DNA of 56,694 nt from Lapidilactobacillus mulanensis (GTDB lineage Bacteria; Bacillota; Bacilli; Lactobacillales; Lactobacillaceae), in contig NZ_RHOW01000015.1 in assembly GCF_003946215.1 (NCBI RefSeq), forward strand, positions 1 through 56,694. Reading direction: 5' to 3'. This document shows positions 37,562-46,428 of this stretch, one piece after another. The stretch's first letter is position 1. Each line of letters opens with the position of its first letter. The notes beneath the pieces were generated by a model. The model worked only from the letters and a program-made list of their open reading frames with translations. It had not been told where the DNA came from and did no database searches. A program made the translations under genes and the position numbers.

Positions 37562-38392
37562 ATGGAAACTTATCAATTACGGGACGGATCGGTTATTCCT
37601 AAGGTCGGTTTCGGCACCTATCAATTAAACGGCGCGCTCGGCGTTAATGTTATCGTGGCTGCTTTGAATAATGGCTACCGTTTACTCGACTCCGCCTTCA
37701 ACTACGAGAATGAGGGCGCAGTGGGGGAGGCTATTTCAAAGAGTGGTATTTCCCGCTCTGAAATTATCGTCTCTTCAAAACTGCCTGGTCGTCATCATCA
37801 TTATCAAGAAGCCATCAATACGATTCAGGAGTCGCTTTACCGCGCCCAGCTGGATTATTATGATTTATATTTGATCCATTGGCCTAATCCACTGGAAAAT
37901 AATTACGTCGAAGCCTGGCAAGCGCTGATCGATGCACAGAAATTTGGCTTGATCCGCTCAATTGGTGTCTCGAATTTTCTACCCGAACATTTGACCCGTT
38001 TAGAAAAAGAAACCGGCGTGTTGCCAGTCATCAATCAAATTGAGTTGCATCCATATTTTAATCAGGCTAAGCAACGCCAATTCGACACAGAGCATCAAAT
38101 TTTAGACGAAGCTTGGAGCCCATTAGGCCGCGGTAATAATGAATTGGCAGATCCAGTCATTACTAAACTCGCCACACAATACCACAAAAACGCTGGCCAA
38201 ATCGTTTTGCGCTGGCAACTACAACTAGGTGTGCTGCCTATTCCAAAATCGAGTCACAGCCAACGCCAACAAGAAAATTTAGCGCTTTTTGATTTCGAAT
38301 TGAGTGAAACAGAAATGGCTCAACTTAATCAGCTCAGCAAAGTTGACGGTCGTTTGGCAAACCAAGATCCCGCAACCTATCAAGAATTTTGA
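37562..38392 (+). CDS. Aldo/keto reductase
   Basis: A 276-residue NADPH-dependent oxidoreductase with a TIM-barrel fold, of the 2,5-diketo-gluconate reductase-like group. The catalytic tetrad is visible: Asp and Tyr in LLDSAFNYENE, Lys in VSSKLPG, and His in LIHWPNP. The cofactor-binding PIPKSSHSQRQQEN near residue 230 is also seen. The substrate is unknown. ATG 37562 follows AGGAGG (37545-37550). The structured tandem repeat ends right before this ribosome binding site and would be the end of its leader if transcribed. Confidence 0.92.
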   Translation: METYQLRDGSVIPKVGFGTYQLNGALGVNVIVAALNNGYRLLDSAFNYENEGAVGEAISKSGISRSEIIVSSKLPGRHHHYQEAINTIQESLYRAQLDYYDLYLIHWPNPLENNYVEAWQALIDAQKFGLIRSIGVSNFLPEHLTRLEKETGVLPVINQIELHPYFNQAKQRQFDTEHQILDEAWSPLGRGNNELADPVITKLATQYHKNAGQIVLRWQLQLGVLPIPKSSHSQRQQENLALFDFELSETEMAQLNQLSKVDGRLANQDPATYQEF

Positions 38393-38401
38393 TCATATCT
38401 G

Positions 38402-38436
38402 AAAGCATCGGCTAGCACAATTTAGTTGGTGCTTTT
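38402..38436 (+). terminator. Terminator after the aldo/keto reductase gene
   Basis: A stem of about 10 bp with several G-U pairs (GCATCGGCTA with TAGTTGGTGC) is followed by TTTTTT. Confidence 0.65.
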
Positions 38437-38513
38437 TTGATTAGACAAATTTCAAAATCATGTTTATAATACGAATCATTAACTTATTTCAAATCAGTCG
38501 ATGAGAGCAGGCG

Positions 38514-39050
38514 ATGACCGTGACAATTCAGCGGTCGGTGATTATTTTTCCAAATTTTGCGGGGATTGAACGAGTTGAAACGATCTGCCAACAATTAGAT
38601 CCACTTTTCGCTAAAATCAGACCACACATTTCGTTGGTTTTTCCATTTGATAGTGATTTGAGCACCTTAGAGATCGGTCGACATCTTACAGCACGTCTTA
38701 AAACGACGACTGAATTTCCGCTCACGTTGTCTGGGTTATAATTTGCCAATGACGGCTATATTTTCCTCAAGGTCGCGCTTGGCAACGACCGCATTCAAAC
38801 GATTCACGATCGATTGTACACATCGATACTGTCGAAATTTCAGCGGACCGATCTGCCATACTCGCCACATGTGACGATCGGCCACGTTACCGATCCGACC
38901 AAACTAATCACGTGTCAGCAACAACTCGCGGATTTCGACCAGCAACTATTTACCACCACAATTACCGAAATTGCGCTGGAAGAAATCGGCTTGGATGAGC
39001 GTAGCAATATTGTCCAGACGTTCTCTCTTAGGCGGAACCCGTTGTTCTAA
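38514..39050 (+). pseudogene. 2H phosphoesterase (2'-5' RNA ligase-like), interrupted by an in-frame TAA
   Basis: The frame encodes 178 codons of a 2H phosphoesterase superfamily protein. The two H-x-S/T motifs are present: PHISL at His38 and PHVTI at His119. Codon 76 (38739-38741) is TAA, and the same frame continues without a shift (FANDGYIFLKVALGN). One substitution, for example CAA to TAA, would explain it. The product stopping at codon 75 would hold only one of the two catalytic histidines, so it should be inactive. The ribosome binding site before ATG 38514 is weak; GTG 38520 is possible. Confidence 0.75.
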
Positions 39051-39051
39051 T

Positions 39052-39080
39052 TTGTATCTCCAGCTAGATTATGTTATCAT
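39052..39080 (+). promoter_or_regulatory. Promoter of the CaCA antiporter gene
   Basis: TTGTAT (39052-39057), a 17-nt spacer and TATCAT (39075-39080). It starts right after the 2H pseudogene stop codon and lies upstream of the hairpin at 39111-39175. Confidence 0.65.
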
Positions 39081-39110
39081 AGAAATACACAATTAAATAA
39101 ATCATCGGTT

Positions 39111-39175
39111 GAGCATTCGCTTCAAGGTTTAATTCTTCTTAGGGCAGGAAGAATCTTGAAGTGGTGCTCTTTTTT
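39111..39175 (+). terminator. Terminator hairpin in the leader of the CaCA antiporter gene (possible attenuator)
   Basis: GAGC, CTTCAAG and ATTCTTC (39111-39138) pair with GAAGAAT, CTTGAAG and GCTC (39148-39169), followed by TTTTTT. It is between a promoter and the gene start at 39206, so a transcript from that promoter must pass it. It does not resemble the yybP-ykoY manganese riboswitch or any leader I know. Confidence 0.65.
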
Positions 39176-39205
39176 GATCACTTTTAAAGCAAAGAGGGCG
39201 TTCTG

Positions 39206-40201
39206 ATGCAACAGTTACTCACCAACCTACCAATATTTGTCATTGTTCTGCTATTCGTCGGGGCACTCGTCCTGCTGTCGAAATCTGCAGATTATTTAAC
39301 GAACAATGCCATCAAACTCTCGAAAATTTTAAAAATTCCCGAAATCGTTATCGGAGCCACGATCGTTTCGATCGGCACCACCTTACCAGAATTTGCGACC
39401 AGCATTGCCGCCATTGGCAGTGGATCGACTGATCTCGCGTTAGGAAATGCTTTCGGATCCGTGATCACGAACTGTTCCTTAATTTTGGGCATCAGCACAT
39501 TATACGGCAGCATTCCCGTGTCAAAAAAATCCCGCTCGACGATTTGGACAATTTTGCTAGGATTATTCTTACTTATTCTGGCGATTTTACCCGCAATCAT
39601 TCAAGGACGCGCACTAGTATTGCCAAGATATGCTGGTATTGTCTTGCTAGTTATTTTGCCAATTTATTTAGTCAGTTCGTTTAAACGACACGCTCCACCA
39701 ACCAAACAGGATCCTGAGGCTGTTTCTAAGATCGATTGGCGGGCAATCATCGGACTGATCAGCAAGATACTCTTCTCAGCGGCCTTAGTCACGGTCAGCT
39801 CGACAATTTTGGTGGGCACAGTTCAGCATGCAGCTACGAGTTTCCATATTTCTGAAGCCATCATTTCCGGAACCGTGGTCGCATTGGGAACGAGTTTGCC
39901 AGAATTATCAACGAGTATTGCGGCGGCTAAAAAAGGTTTCGGTGGCTTGGCCATTGGTAATTTGCTGGGTGCCAGCGTCATGAATATTTTCTTGGTCCTC
40001 AGTACAACAATCACATTTACACCTGGTCAACTCATCATGCCTAGTTTATTATTGAAACTTCATCTGCCGTTAATGTTGTTGATCTTCGGTTATTTGATCG
40101 TCTGCGTTTATAATTCGAAGAAATACGAACTGACGAAAAAAGAAGGCATCGGTTTCCTGATGATCTATTCAGCGTACTTGCTGGTCAGTCTGCTTAATTA
40201 A
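39206..40201 (+). CDS. CaCA-family sodium/calcium antiporter
   Basis: A 331-residue cation:Ca2+ exchanger with about 10 transmembrane helices and two inverted alpha repeats. The first repeat holds GTTLPEFATSIAAIGSG and GNAFGSVITN, the second GTSLPELSTSIAAAKKG and GNLLGASVMN, each with the conserved acidic residue. It probably exports Ca2+ in exchange for Na+ or H+; the ion cannot be fixed from sequence. The start ATG 39206 follows AAGAGGG. A possible attenuator precedes it. Confidence 0.9.
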   Translation: MQQLLTNLPIFVIVLLFVGALVLLSKSADYLTNNAIKLSKILKIPEIVIGATIVSIGTTLPEFATSIAAIGSGSTDLALGNAFGSVITNCSLILGISTLYGSIPVSKKSRSTIWTILLGLFLLILAILPAIIQGRALVLPRYAGIVLLVILPIYLVSSFKRHAPPTKQDPEAVSKIDWRAIIGLISKILFSAALVTVSSTILVGTVQHAATSFHISEAIISGTVVALGTSLPELSTSIAAAKKGFGGLAIGNLLGASVMNIFLVLSTTITFTPGQLIMPSLLLKLHLPLMLLIFGYLIVCVYNSKKYELTKKEGIGFLMIYSAYLLVSLLN

Positions 40202-40329
40202 CGACAAGAAACACGGGATTATTGTTTGTTTTTAAATATATGAGATAATTGATTCTTCGAGAAGTTAACCATTTAAACGTGCCAGAGAGTTAGCTCACGC
40301 CAAAAAGTTAAGAAAGGAATGGCTCGATA

Positions 40330-40596
40330 ATGAAAATTGATCATTTAATTAAAGAAATGCAAAAAGATCCTGAGTTTGCCGAGGAATATCAGAACCAAGG
40401 CGAAAAGCTTCAAACAGCTGTTGCCTTATATAAAGCGCGTGAACTTGCCGGTTTAACGCAGCAAGAGCTAGCCGAACGCGCGAACACCACGCAAGCAACT
40501 ATTGCGAGAATCGAACGTGGCGACAACGTTTCATTTGATAAACTGGCGTCAATCGCACATGCCATGGGCAAAGAATTGAGCGTCAATTTCAACTAA
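40330..40596 (+). CDS. XRE-family regulator, HigA-antitoxin-like (orphan)
   Basis: An 88-residue protein with an N-terminal helical extension and an XRE helix-turn-helix (LTQQELAERANTTQATIARIERG, residues about 46-68, named here in part). This is the layout of HigA-type antitoxins, usually encoded after a HigB toxin. The 128 nt before it have no toxin ORF, and the preceding gene is the antiporter, so it is either an orphan antitoxin or a free-standing regulator. The ribosome binding site AAAGGAA precedes ATG 40330. It ends in a terminator. Confidence 0.85.
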   Translation: MKIDHLIKEMQKDPEFAEEYQNQGEKLQTAVALYKARELAGLTQQELAERANTTQATIARIERGDNVSFDKLASIAHAMGKELSVNFN

Positions 40597-40609
40597 TCAT
40601 TAGTATTTC

Positions 40610-40655
40610 AAAAGCAACGTCACTGTCTAATTCATTGTGACGTTGCTTTTTATTT
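40610..40655 (+). terminator. Terminator after the XRE regulator
   Basis: A 14-bp stem (40610-40623 with 40637-40650, core AAGCAACGTCAC) is followed by T's. Confidence 0.85.
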
Positions 40656-41373
40656 GAGTGTTATATTTTTTCGGAACCAAACTGTCGAACATAATAAGAC
40701 ACAGTCAACAGGGGTGAGACACGGGCAAAATTTTTATCGATAAATATGGCGATAGATTCTAGTTAACATAATATATATTATTGGAAGTTTTTACAAGCTT
40801 AAAAATAAACAGTGTTTTAGTATTGTCTTCTTAAACAATCATCTTTTATCTTTAATGCTGGTCTAGCTTCTCTGGTGAATATTTTTTACTTGCTAACTCA
40901 ATTTGATTTATCATATAGCTGACCGAAATTTCATTTCAGATTCTTCTTCCCAATTATTATTTAGAAAAAATATATGAACTGATTATCTCAAAGATCATAT
41001 GATTCGTAGTGACGAACATGTGGCTAAGTTGGCATCATCAACGATAGACATATCAATCGAAAATTAGTTTCTATGGTTATATCTAATTCATTTAATGATT
41101 GGGCATGTATCATTTACAGCGTATGTAATTATCATTCCATATATAAAATATATCATTTGATCATAAACATGCTACCGTAAACATAAAATATCGAAGCTGA
41201 TGTTCTTAAGGCCGTTTTAGAATTATCCAAATCTAATTTAGTGATTGCTCATTAGTTTCATAGTCAATGAAATCTTTTTTAAAATTACCTTATGCGTAGT
41301 GCTTAAACAAAATACGGTCTTCCCTGTTACTTACTGATGTGAAATTGAGGACCAACCAAAAAGCTACCACGAA
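40656..41373. other. AT-rich gene-free stretch
   Basis: About 700 bp between the XRE terminator and the acyltransferase stop codon. It is visibly richer in A and T than its surroundings, has stop codons in all frames at short intervals and no recognised domain fragment, RNA or terminator. It may be decayed DNA of an earlier insertion. I see nothing functional in it. Confidence 0.6.
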
Positions 41374-43353
41374 TTATTTCGCGGTAGCTTCTTTGACTGG
41401 ACTATTTTTAGCTTGTGCAAGAGCTTGGTTGACACACTGTGCGAAGAGAATATCACCCTGAGTGATACCGCCAAAGTGCGTGCCATCGGTGCCTTTAAAG
41501 ATTTCTGGGTGCTGTTTTGCTAACGTGTTCCAATCCGCAATGGTAATAAACGGATACTTGGCTGGTAATCCACGTTCAAAGACAGCTAATTTTTCTGAAT
41601 TGTACGTTGCGTCTGCATTGCCATCATGTGGCGTCATCAGAATTAAGTGATGTCCTGGTGCAAGCGAATCGATGATCTTCTGTGTTTGTAATTGCCAATC
41701 ATCCAAAGCATTCGTGCCGACGGAAATGACAACATATTTACGCAGCGTATGATTTTGCTGCTGGGTCATCATGACTTTATAAGCCAGATCCATCGTCCGG
41801 TTACCCTCGGCGTCAATGGCACTGTCAGCCACGTGTTCGCCTAAATAGCGACGAGTTCCTAGGGTCACGCTGTCACCGATGATCGAAACGCCATCAGGAA
41901 TTAATGCGGCGGTTTCTTTTTCGGTTGCAGCTTGTCTTTCGGCGTCCGTTTTTGCTGCTTTCTTTTCTTTTGCGGCTTGAGCAGCCGCTTTTTTTGCTTT
42001 TAATTCTGACGCTGCGGTGTCGTGTGCGCTTTGAATTTGATCAGCGTCTTGATAAATACCGCCGACCCATAAATTGGTCTCTAATTTGGTGTCATTTGGC
42101 GCGGCACTGACGGTATAACCGGTAACGCCGATCAACCCCAGAGCAATCATACTCAACGCCACATAACCTGTTACCGCAACCCAGTGACGGCGCAGATTCA
42201 ATTGTGTTATTCGATTTGTCAATTTCTGACTACCAAAGTTTGGCTTCTTGCCGGCAATCATTGGTTCTAAAATATAATAAGATAGCGCAGAAAATGCCAC
42301 AGAAAGAATGACCGTAATAATTGCGGCGATGTAATTCGGAAAAAGGTGTGAAAAGACCACAAAAAATGGCCAATGAAAGAGGTAAACGCTATAGCTCGTA
42401 TCCGCGAAGAACGTGGCAATTTTGGGCTCGGCTGTATTTGGTGTCTTCTCGTGTAAAACTCGCGCCGACACGATCATGAGCACCGCCAACAGACTGGCAA
42501 TCAGAAAACCAAATAAATAAGTATTCAAATTATCAAATTTAAGGACAAAGCTCAGCACAATTAAGGCGATCGAACCACTGACCATCCCGCCAATTGCCAC
42601 ATTACGTGGACATTTTGTAATCAGTTGCTTAAATCTCGAAGATGTATTTTTGATACCAGACAAAGTGCCCAAACAACTGCCAATAAAAAATGGAAAACTG
42701 TGCGTTAAACTCGAGAAATAAACGGGAGAATATTCTTTTAAGCCTGACGAGCCGATGATCATGGCACTCAGGCTACCAATTGCCAAAATCGCCGCGATAA
42801 TAAATAGCCAACCCTTTAAAACAGTCACATTTTGTTCGGGGTTCGCCCCAAACTCCCCCTGCTTCTTGGTAGCATAATATTTGATCCAAGAAGCCAACAA
42901 GAAGGCGATCAACCCCCAAATCAAATAATAATGCATCTCAATGGCCAGAGACCACGTGTGCACAAATAAATGCGGGATAAACTTATTCTCATAACTGCCA
43001 CCTGTCGCAATCTCGAAGAAGTTGGTCGTAAAGCCAAGAGATGCGGCAATTTGTTTGCCAATATTAGCGATGAAATCCCGACTGATCAAATAAGTGAATG
43101 GAATTGTGATCAAGACGGATAAGGCCAACGGTGGAAAAATACGATAAAACCGACGCCGATAAAAAGAGACTAACTTGAAGGATTGATCACGCGTAAACTC
43201 GTCGACGATCAGCGCCGTAATTAAATAACCAGAAAAGGTGAAGAAAATATCCACACCGATGAAACCACCTGGTAAAATATTTTTAAAAAAATGATAGGTT
43301 AGGACCAAAATCAATCCTAAGATGCGCACAAAACTAAACCATTTGATCCTCAT
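41374..43353 (-). CDS. oatA: OatA-like acyltransferase with SGNH domain
   Basis: A 659-residue membrane O-acyltransferase. The N-terminal acyltransferase-3 domain has about ten transmembrane helices and the catalytic His in LVLTYHFF, followed by the GGFIGVDIFFTFSGYLIT signature. After an Ala/Lys-rich linker (about residues 445-485), the extracellular SGNH esterase-like domain shows IIGDSVTLG (nucleophile Ser), GTNALDDW and DGTHFGG (Asp and His). Such proteins O-acetylate peptidoglycan (lysozyme resistance) or other wall polymers. The start overlaps the MORN gene end by 4 nt, so the two are coupled. Confidence 0.88.
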   Translation of the reverse strand: MRIKWFSFVRILGLILVLTYHFFKNILPGGFIGVDIFFTFSGYLITALIVDEFTRDQSFKLVSFYRRRFYRIFPPLALSVLITIPFTYLISRDFIANIGKQIAASLGFTTNFFEIATGGSYENKFIPHLFVHTWSLAIEMHYYLIWGLIAFLLASWIKYYATKKQGEFGANPEQNVTVLKGWLFIIAAILAIGSLSAMIIGSSGLKEYSPVYFSSLTHSFPFFIGSCLGTLSGIKNTSSRFKQLITKCPRNVAIGGMVSGSIALIVLSFVLKFDNLNTYLFGFLIASLLAVLMIVSARVLHEKTPNTAEPKIATFFADTSYSVYLFHWPFFVVFSHLFPNYIAAIITVILSVAFSALSYYILEPMIAGKKPNFGSQKLTNRITQLNLRRHWVAVTGYVALSMIALGLIGVTGYTVSAAPNDTKLETNLWVGGIYQDADQIQSAHDTAASELKAKKAAAQAAKEKKAAKTDAERQAATEKETAALIPDGVSIIGDSVTLGTRRYLGEHVADSAIDAEGNRTMDLAYKVMMTQQQNHTLRKYVVISVGTNALDDWQLQTQKIIDSLAPGHHLILMTPHDGNADATYNSEKLAVFERGLPAKYPFITIADWNTLAKQHPEIFKGTDGTHFGGITQGDILFAQCVNQALAQAKNSPVKEATAK

Positions 43354-43766
43354 TGCCCTTGTAATTCCCCATTTTTGAATGTTGCAATTATTTGATTATT
43401 CTGCGTAATTGTACCCGTGCCCGTCATCTTTCCATTGGCAAAACTTCCCTGAAATTCCCAACCATCATGTGAAACATAATGACCCTTGCCAGAGAAGCGC
43501 CCATTCGCAAATGTGCCGGTGTACTGATCTTGATTGGCAAAACGAAGCGTGCCCTGACCGTTGAATCTTTGATTAACGACGTATCCGTCATATTTCAACT
43601 TGTTCTGATCTAGGCTCTCAGTCGTGTGCCCAGAAAAATTCGGCCATAAACTGATTGTTGCCAACGCTATGATCAAAACAACCATCACAATTTCAAAAAC
43701 ATGTCGTAAATCAAAATGGCGGTCAACCGTTCGATTCTTGGTTAAACTTTTTGTCACACTCGCCAA
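43350..43766 (-). CDS. Membrane-anchored MORN-repeat protein
   Basis: A 138-residue protein with one N-terminal transmembrane helix (about residues 24-44) and three to four MORN-like repeats of about 22 residues (for example QYTGTFANGRFSGKGHYV and EFQGSFANGKMTGTGTI). The repeats are probably extracytoplasmic. MORN repeats form a flat beta-sheet that binds lipids or proteins. It overlaps the acyltransferase gene by 4 nt, so it probably works with that enzyme, for example as an anchor or donor-handling subunit. That role is inference. Confidence 0.78.
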   Translation of the reverse strand: MASVTKSLTKNRTVDRHFDLRHVFEIVMVVLIIALATISLWPNFSGHTTESLDQNKLKYDGYVVNQRFNGQGTLRFANQDQYTGTFANGRFSGKGHYVSHDGWEFQGSFANGKMTGTGTITQNNQIIATFKNGELQGQ

Positions 43767-43915
43767 TCCCTGACCCCCTATAAATGAGATGCCAATCGGC
43801 CGACATCTCTAAATGCTTGAAAAAAAACAATAACCATATCGTACCATATTACCGCTTAAAAAACAGCCATATATTGCAGGTTTAGGGGCTACCTAGTTAG
43901 CAATTTGACAGACAT

Positions 43916-45202
43916 TTAGCCCAGCGATAAATCTTTGAAATTATGTTTCTGATCGTAGAGAATCAAATAGCCAGGTTGAAGCACTTTTCTAGTACCTGAA
44001 TCCAGAGGCTCATTCAGCCAATCTGGGGTCACCAGACCGATTTCAAGTTCTGAATTATCTTCATATGAAGCGCGAATAGAGATGCAGGCACCATAATATT
44101 CCGTTTGAACCTGCTTAACCTTCCCGAAACGTTGTGTGTAGTCCGTATTTTGCAACAAGGACGCGCGATCAGAAGTGACAACAACTAAATCTAAGTCTGA
44201 ACCTGGACGCTGGTCGTCGTGCGCGTATGAACCCACGACCACTAAGCTTTCGATTGCTGGCTCATTTTTGGCCCAATCGATTAATTCATCGGCCAACTGA
44301 TCCAGTAAGGTTGCCTTGTTTTGGTCAAAGTAAACGGCCAATTCATCTTCATGTTTACTTTTTAAGTAAATAATTGGCACTTGCGCGAGTCCGAGAACCG
44401 GTTTCGTCTCGAAGTGCTGCTGATCAGCAACTAGTTGCGTATATTTCTTCTCTAATTGCGCCATCGATTTCAATGCCGCATAAATATTTCGAATTGAACT
44501 GGTGTCAAAACTCGTCCAAATTTCTCGTTGCGTCTTGGCATCCAAATAAGCTTGCGTTTGTTGAAATTCCTTACCATAACTGCGATCGAAGCCATGAGTA
44601 CTAGCCACATGCCACGTTAAAAGACGAATTAATTCTGTCCGGGTCAAATTTAGGTAAAATTGTGCCAAAAACGTTTCCTGCCGAATTGTCGCTTTTAAGG
44701 TATTACAGAATTGCCACCAGAATTCTTTGATGGCGCTTTGGAATTCTTGCGGTGTTGGCCGCCGTAACCAATATTTGCGATCACTGGGATTAACTGCCTC
44801 AGTCACACGCCCATCTTTATCGCTCACGATGCGAGTTAACGTATCTTCAGTGAGATAACCAGTCAATTGTTTCAGTGGCCGAAATTGCCAATCAATCCGC
44901 AACCCACTTTGATAAAGCACTAAATAAACATAACGTCCGTCGACATCCTGTTCTTCGGGTGCGTACAGGCCATCATGACCAGGTGTCGTGATCAGCATTG
45001 GCGCGCCAAATTCGTGTAGAAATGTTGTTTCTTTTTGATATTTAGCAACATTGTCGGTGAAAAAAACGACATCATAATCCTTGAAATTATCTTCGGCAAT
45101 ATGTGCATTCGTGCGGGATCCATTCATGCCAAACACGCGAAGATCATCATTTTGGTTGAAAAAACGCTGTAACTGTAACATTGTTTGATCTTGTTTCATC
45201 AT
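43916..45202 (-). CDS. Two-headed nucleotidyltransferase: ANT(6)-like domain plus Pol-beta-like domain
   Basis: A 428-residue protein. Residues about 1-270 resemble aminoglycoside 6-adenylyltransferase (AadE): GSRTN near 28-32, the metal-binding D-Y-D at 42-44, a further Asp near 104 (RIDWQF) and the YWLRRPT, EFWWQ and LTWHV segments. Residues about 300-428 add a second Pol-beta superfamily nucleotidyltransferase with GSYAHDDQRPGSDLD at 324-338. Both sites look intact. The usual AadE is about 285-300 residues and lacks the second domain. Substrate unknown; resistance should not be assumed. The start ATG 45202 (or 45199) follows AAAGGAG; the form from 45265 has no comparable site. Confidence 0.78.
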   Translation of the reverse strand: MMKQDQTMLQLQRFFNQNDDLRVFGMNGSRTNAHIAEDNFKDYDVVFFTDNVAKYQKETTFLHEFGAPMLITTPGHDGLYAPEEQDVDGRYVYLVLYQSGLRIDWQFRPLKQLTGYLTEDTLTRIVSDKDGRVTEAVNPSDRKYWLRRPTPQEFQSAIKEFWWQFCNTLKATIRQETFLAQFYLNLTRTELIRLLTWHVASTHGFDRSYGKEFQQTQAYLDAKTQREIWTSFDTSSIRNIYAALKSMAQLEKKYTQLVADQQHFETKPVLGLAQVPIIYLKSKHEDELAVYFDQNKATLLDQLADELIDWAKNEPAIESLVVVGSYAHDDQRPGSDLDLVVVTSDRASLLQNTDYTQRFGKVKQVQTEYYGACISIRASYEDNSELEIGLVTPDWLNEPLDSGTRKVLQPGYLILYDQKHNFKDLSLG

Positions 45203-45356
45203 GTATCTCCTTTGTTGTCCACTCATTTTAACCAGCATCGATTGCCTTAATTGGGTGTGTTTCATCTCTATTTTACCATAGTTGTGCGCAACGTCTTGGC
45301 TGAACTGGATTGTTTTTTGACTACTTTTGTCTTCAATGCATCAACATATTTCCGCG

Positions 45357-45390
45357 CAAAAAAAGCTATCGAATTTTCGATAGCTTTTGA
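45357..45390 (-). terminator. ppaC terminator
   Basis: AAAAGCTATCGAA and TTCGATAGCTTTT (45361-45388) form a 13-bp stem, followed on the reverse strand by more T's. It lies just after the ppaC stop codon. Confidence 0.85.
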
Positions 45391-45406
45391 TGATAAGTCT
45401 GTTTAA

Positions 45407-46336
45407 TTAAAAGGCTTCTGTTAATTGTGGGACAACTTGCTTCTTACGAGAAACGACACCAGGTAATGAAACCCGATCATTGACTAATTTCTTACTAAAG
45501 GCTTTCTCAAAAGCAGTTTGTCCGTTGGCACTGCCTAGAACAATTGCTTCGGAATCACTATTCAGAATATTAGTAATGATCAAGACGAACAAGTCATAAT
45601 TCTTGTCGACGATTTCGTCCTTCATTGCCGTTTTAAGCGCCGTCTGACGTGCCAGCACATCATCGAGGTCAACTGTGTTAACTTGTGCGACACGCACGCT
45701 GTTACCGGCCATATCGAAGCTCTTAGCGTCGAGGTCGATCAATTCCTGTTCGCTCTTGCTAGATAAATTAGTACCAACCTTAAGCATTTCCAAGCCGTAA
45801 GTTTCATAGTCAACGGTTGCAATCTTAGCTAATGATTTGACCGCTTCTTGATCGACTGGCGTGGTTGTTGGTGATTTAAATAATAACGTGTCAGAAATAA
45901 TGGCGGACAGCATGAGTCCAGCAATTTTGACAGGAATAGCTACATTTAATTCGTTGTATAATTCCCACAAAATCGTGCTCGTACAGCCAACGGGTTCTGC
46001 GCGATAATACAAGGGATCCGTTGTGTTGAAATTATCGATTCGGTGATGATCAACGACGTGCGTTACCTTGACGTCTGCGATATCACTAACACTCTGTTGA
46101 GGTTCGTTATGGTCAACTAACATGACCTTCTTAACTTCGTCACTAGCACGTTTGATAATACGAGGTGCCTGGTAATCGAAATGAGCCAACGCATAGGCGG
46201 TTTCTTCATTGACTTCACCCAATGCAACTGCCTCGACGTCATAGCCACGTTGTTGTTGCAAATAAGCGTAAGCAATCGCCGCCACAATTGCGTCTGTGTC
46301 AGGATTTTGGTGCCCAAAAACTAACTCTTCTGCCAT
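45407..46336 (-). CDS. ppaC: Manganese-dependent inorganic pyrophosphatase
   Basis: A 309-residue family II pyrophosphatase of the DHH superfamily, hydrolysing pyrophosphate to two phosphates. The metal-binding motifs are [10 protein letters not shown] at residues 8-17, VDHNEP near 74 and [10 protein letters not shown] near 95. The C-terminal DHHA2 domain ends with the [10 protein letters not shown] segment that holds the substrate-binding Arg and Lys. It is a housekeeping enzyme in lactobacilli. A GGAG ribosome binding site precedes ATG 46336. Confidence 0.95.
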   Translation of the reverse strand: MAEELVFGHQNPDTDAIVAAIAYAYLQQQRGYDVEAVALGEVNEETAYALAHFDYQAPRIIKRASDEVKKVMLVDHNEPQQSVSDIADVKVTHVVDHHRIDNFNTTDPLYYRAEPVGCTSTILWELYNELNVAIPVKIAGLMLSAIISDTLLFKSPTTTPVDQEAVKSLAKIATVDYETYGLEMLKVGTNLSSKSEQELIDLDAKSFDMAGNSVRVAQVNTVDLDDVLARQTALKTAMKDEIVDKNYDLFVLIITNILNSDSEAIVLGSANGQTAFEKAFSKKLVNDRVSLPGVVSRKKQVVPQLTEAF

Positions 46337-46428
46337 TATAAAAAAGACTCCTTTATCCGATGTTGCCAGAATTAAGCAACATCATTAGTCAGGCGTATTA
46401 CTACGCTTCAATTCCATTTTAACCCAAT

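Noticed and set aside
39081-39205. yybP-ykoY manganese riboswitch before the CaCA antiporter
   Set aside because: The conserved GGGGAGUA-type core of that riboswitch is not present; only a terminator-type hairpin is seen.
43916-45202. Calling the two-domain nucleotidyltransferase an aminoglycoside resistance gene
   Set aside because: The match covers only the N-terminal part, the protein is fused to a second domain, and there is no mobile or resistance context. Function is left open.
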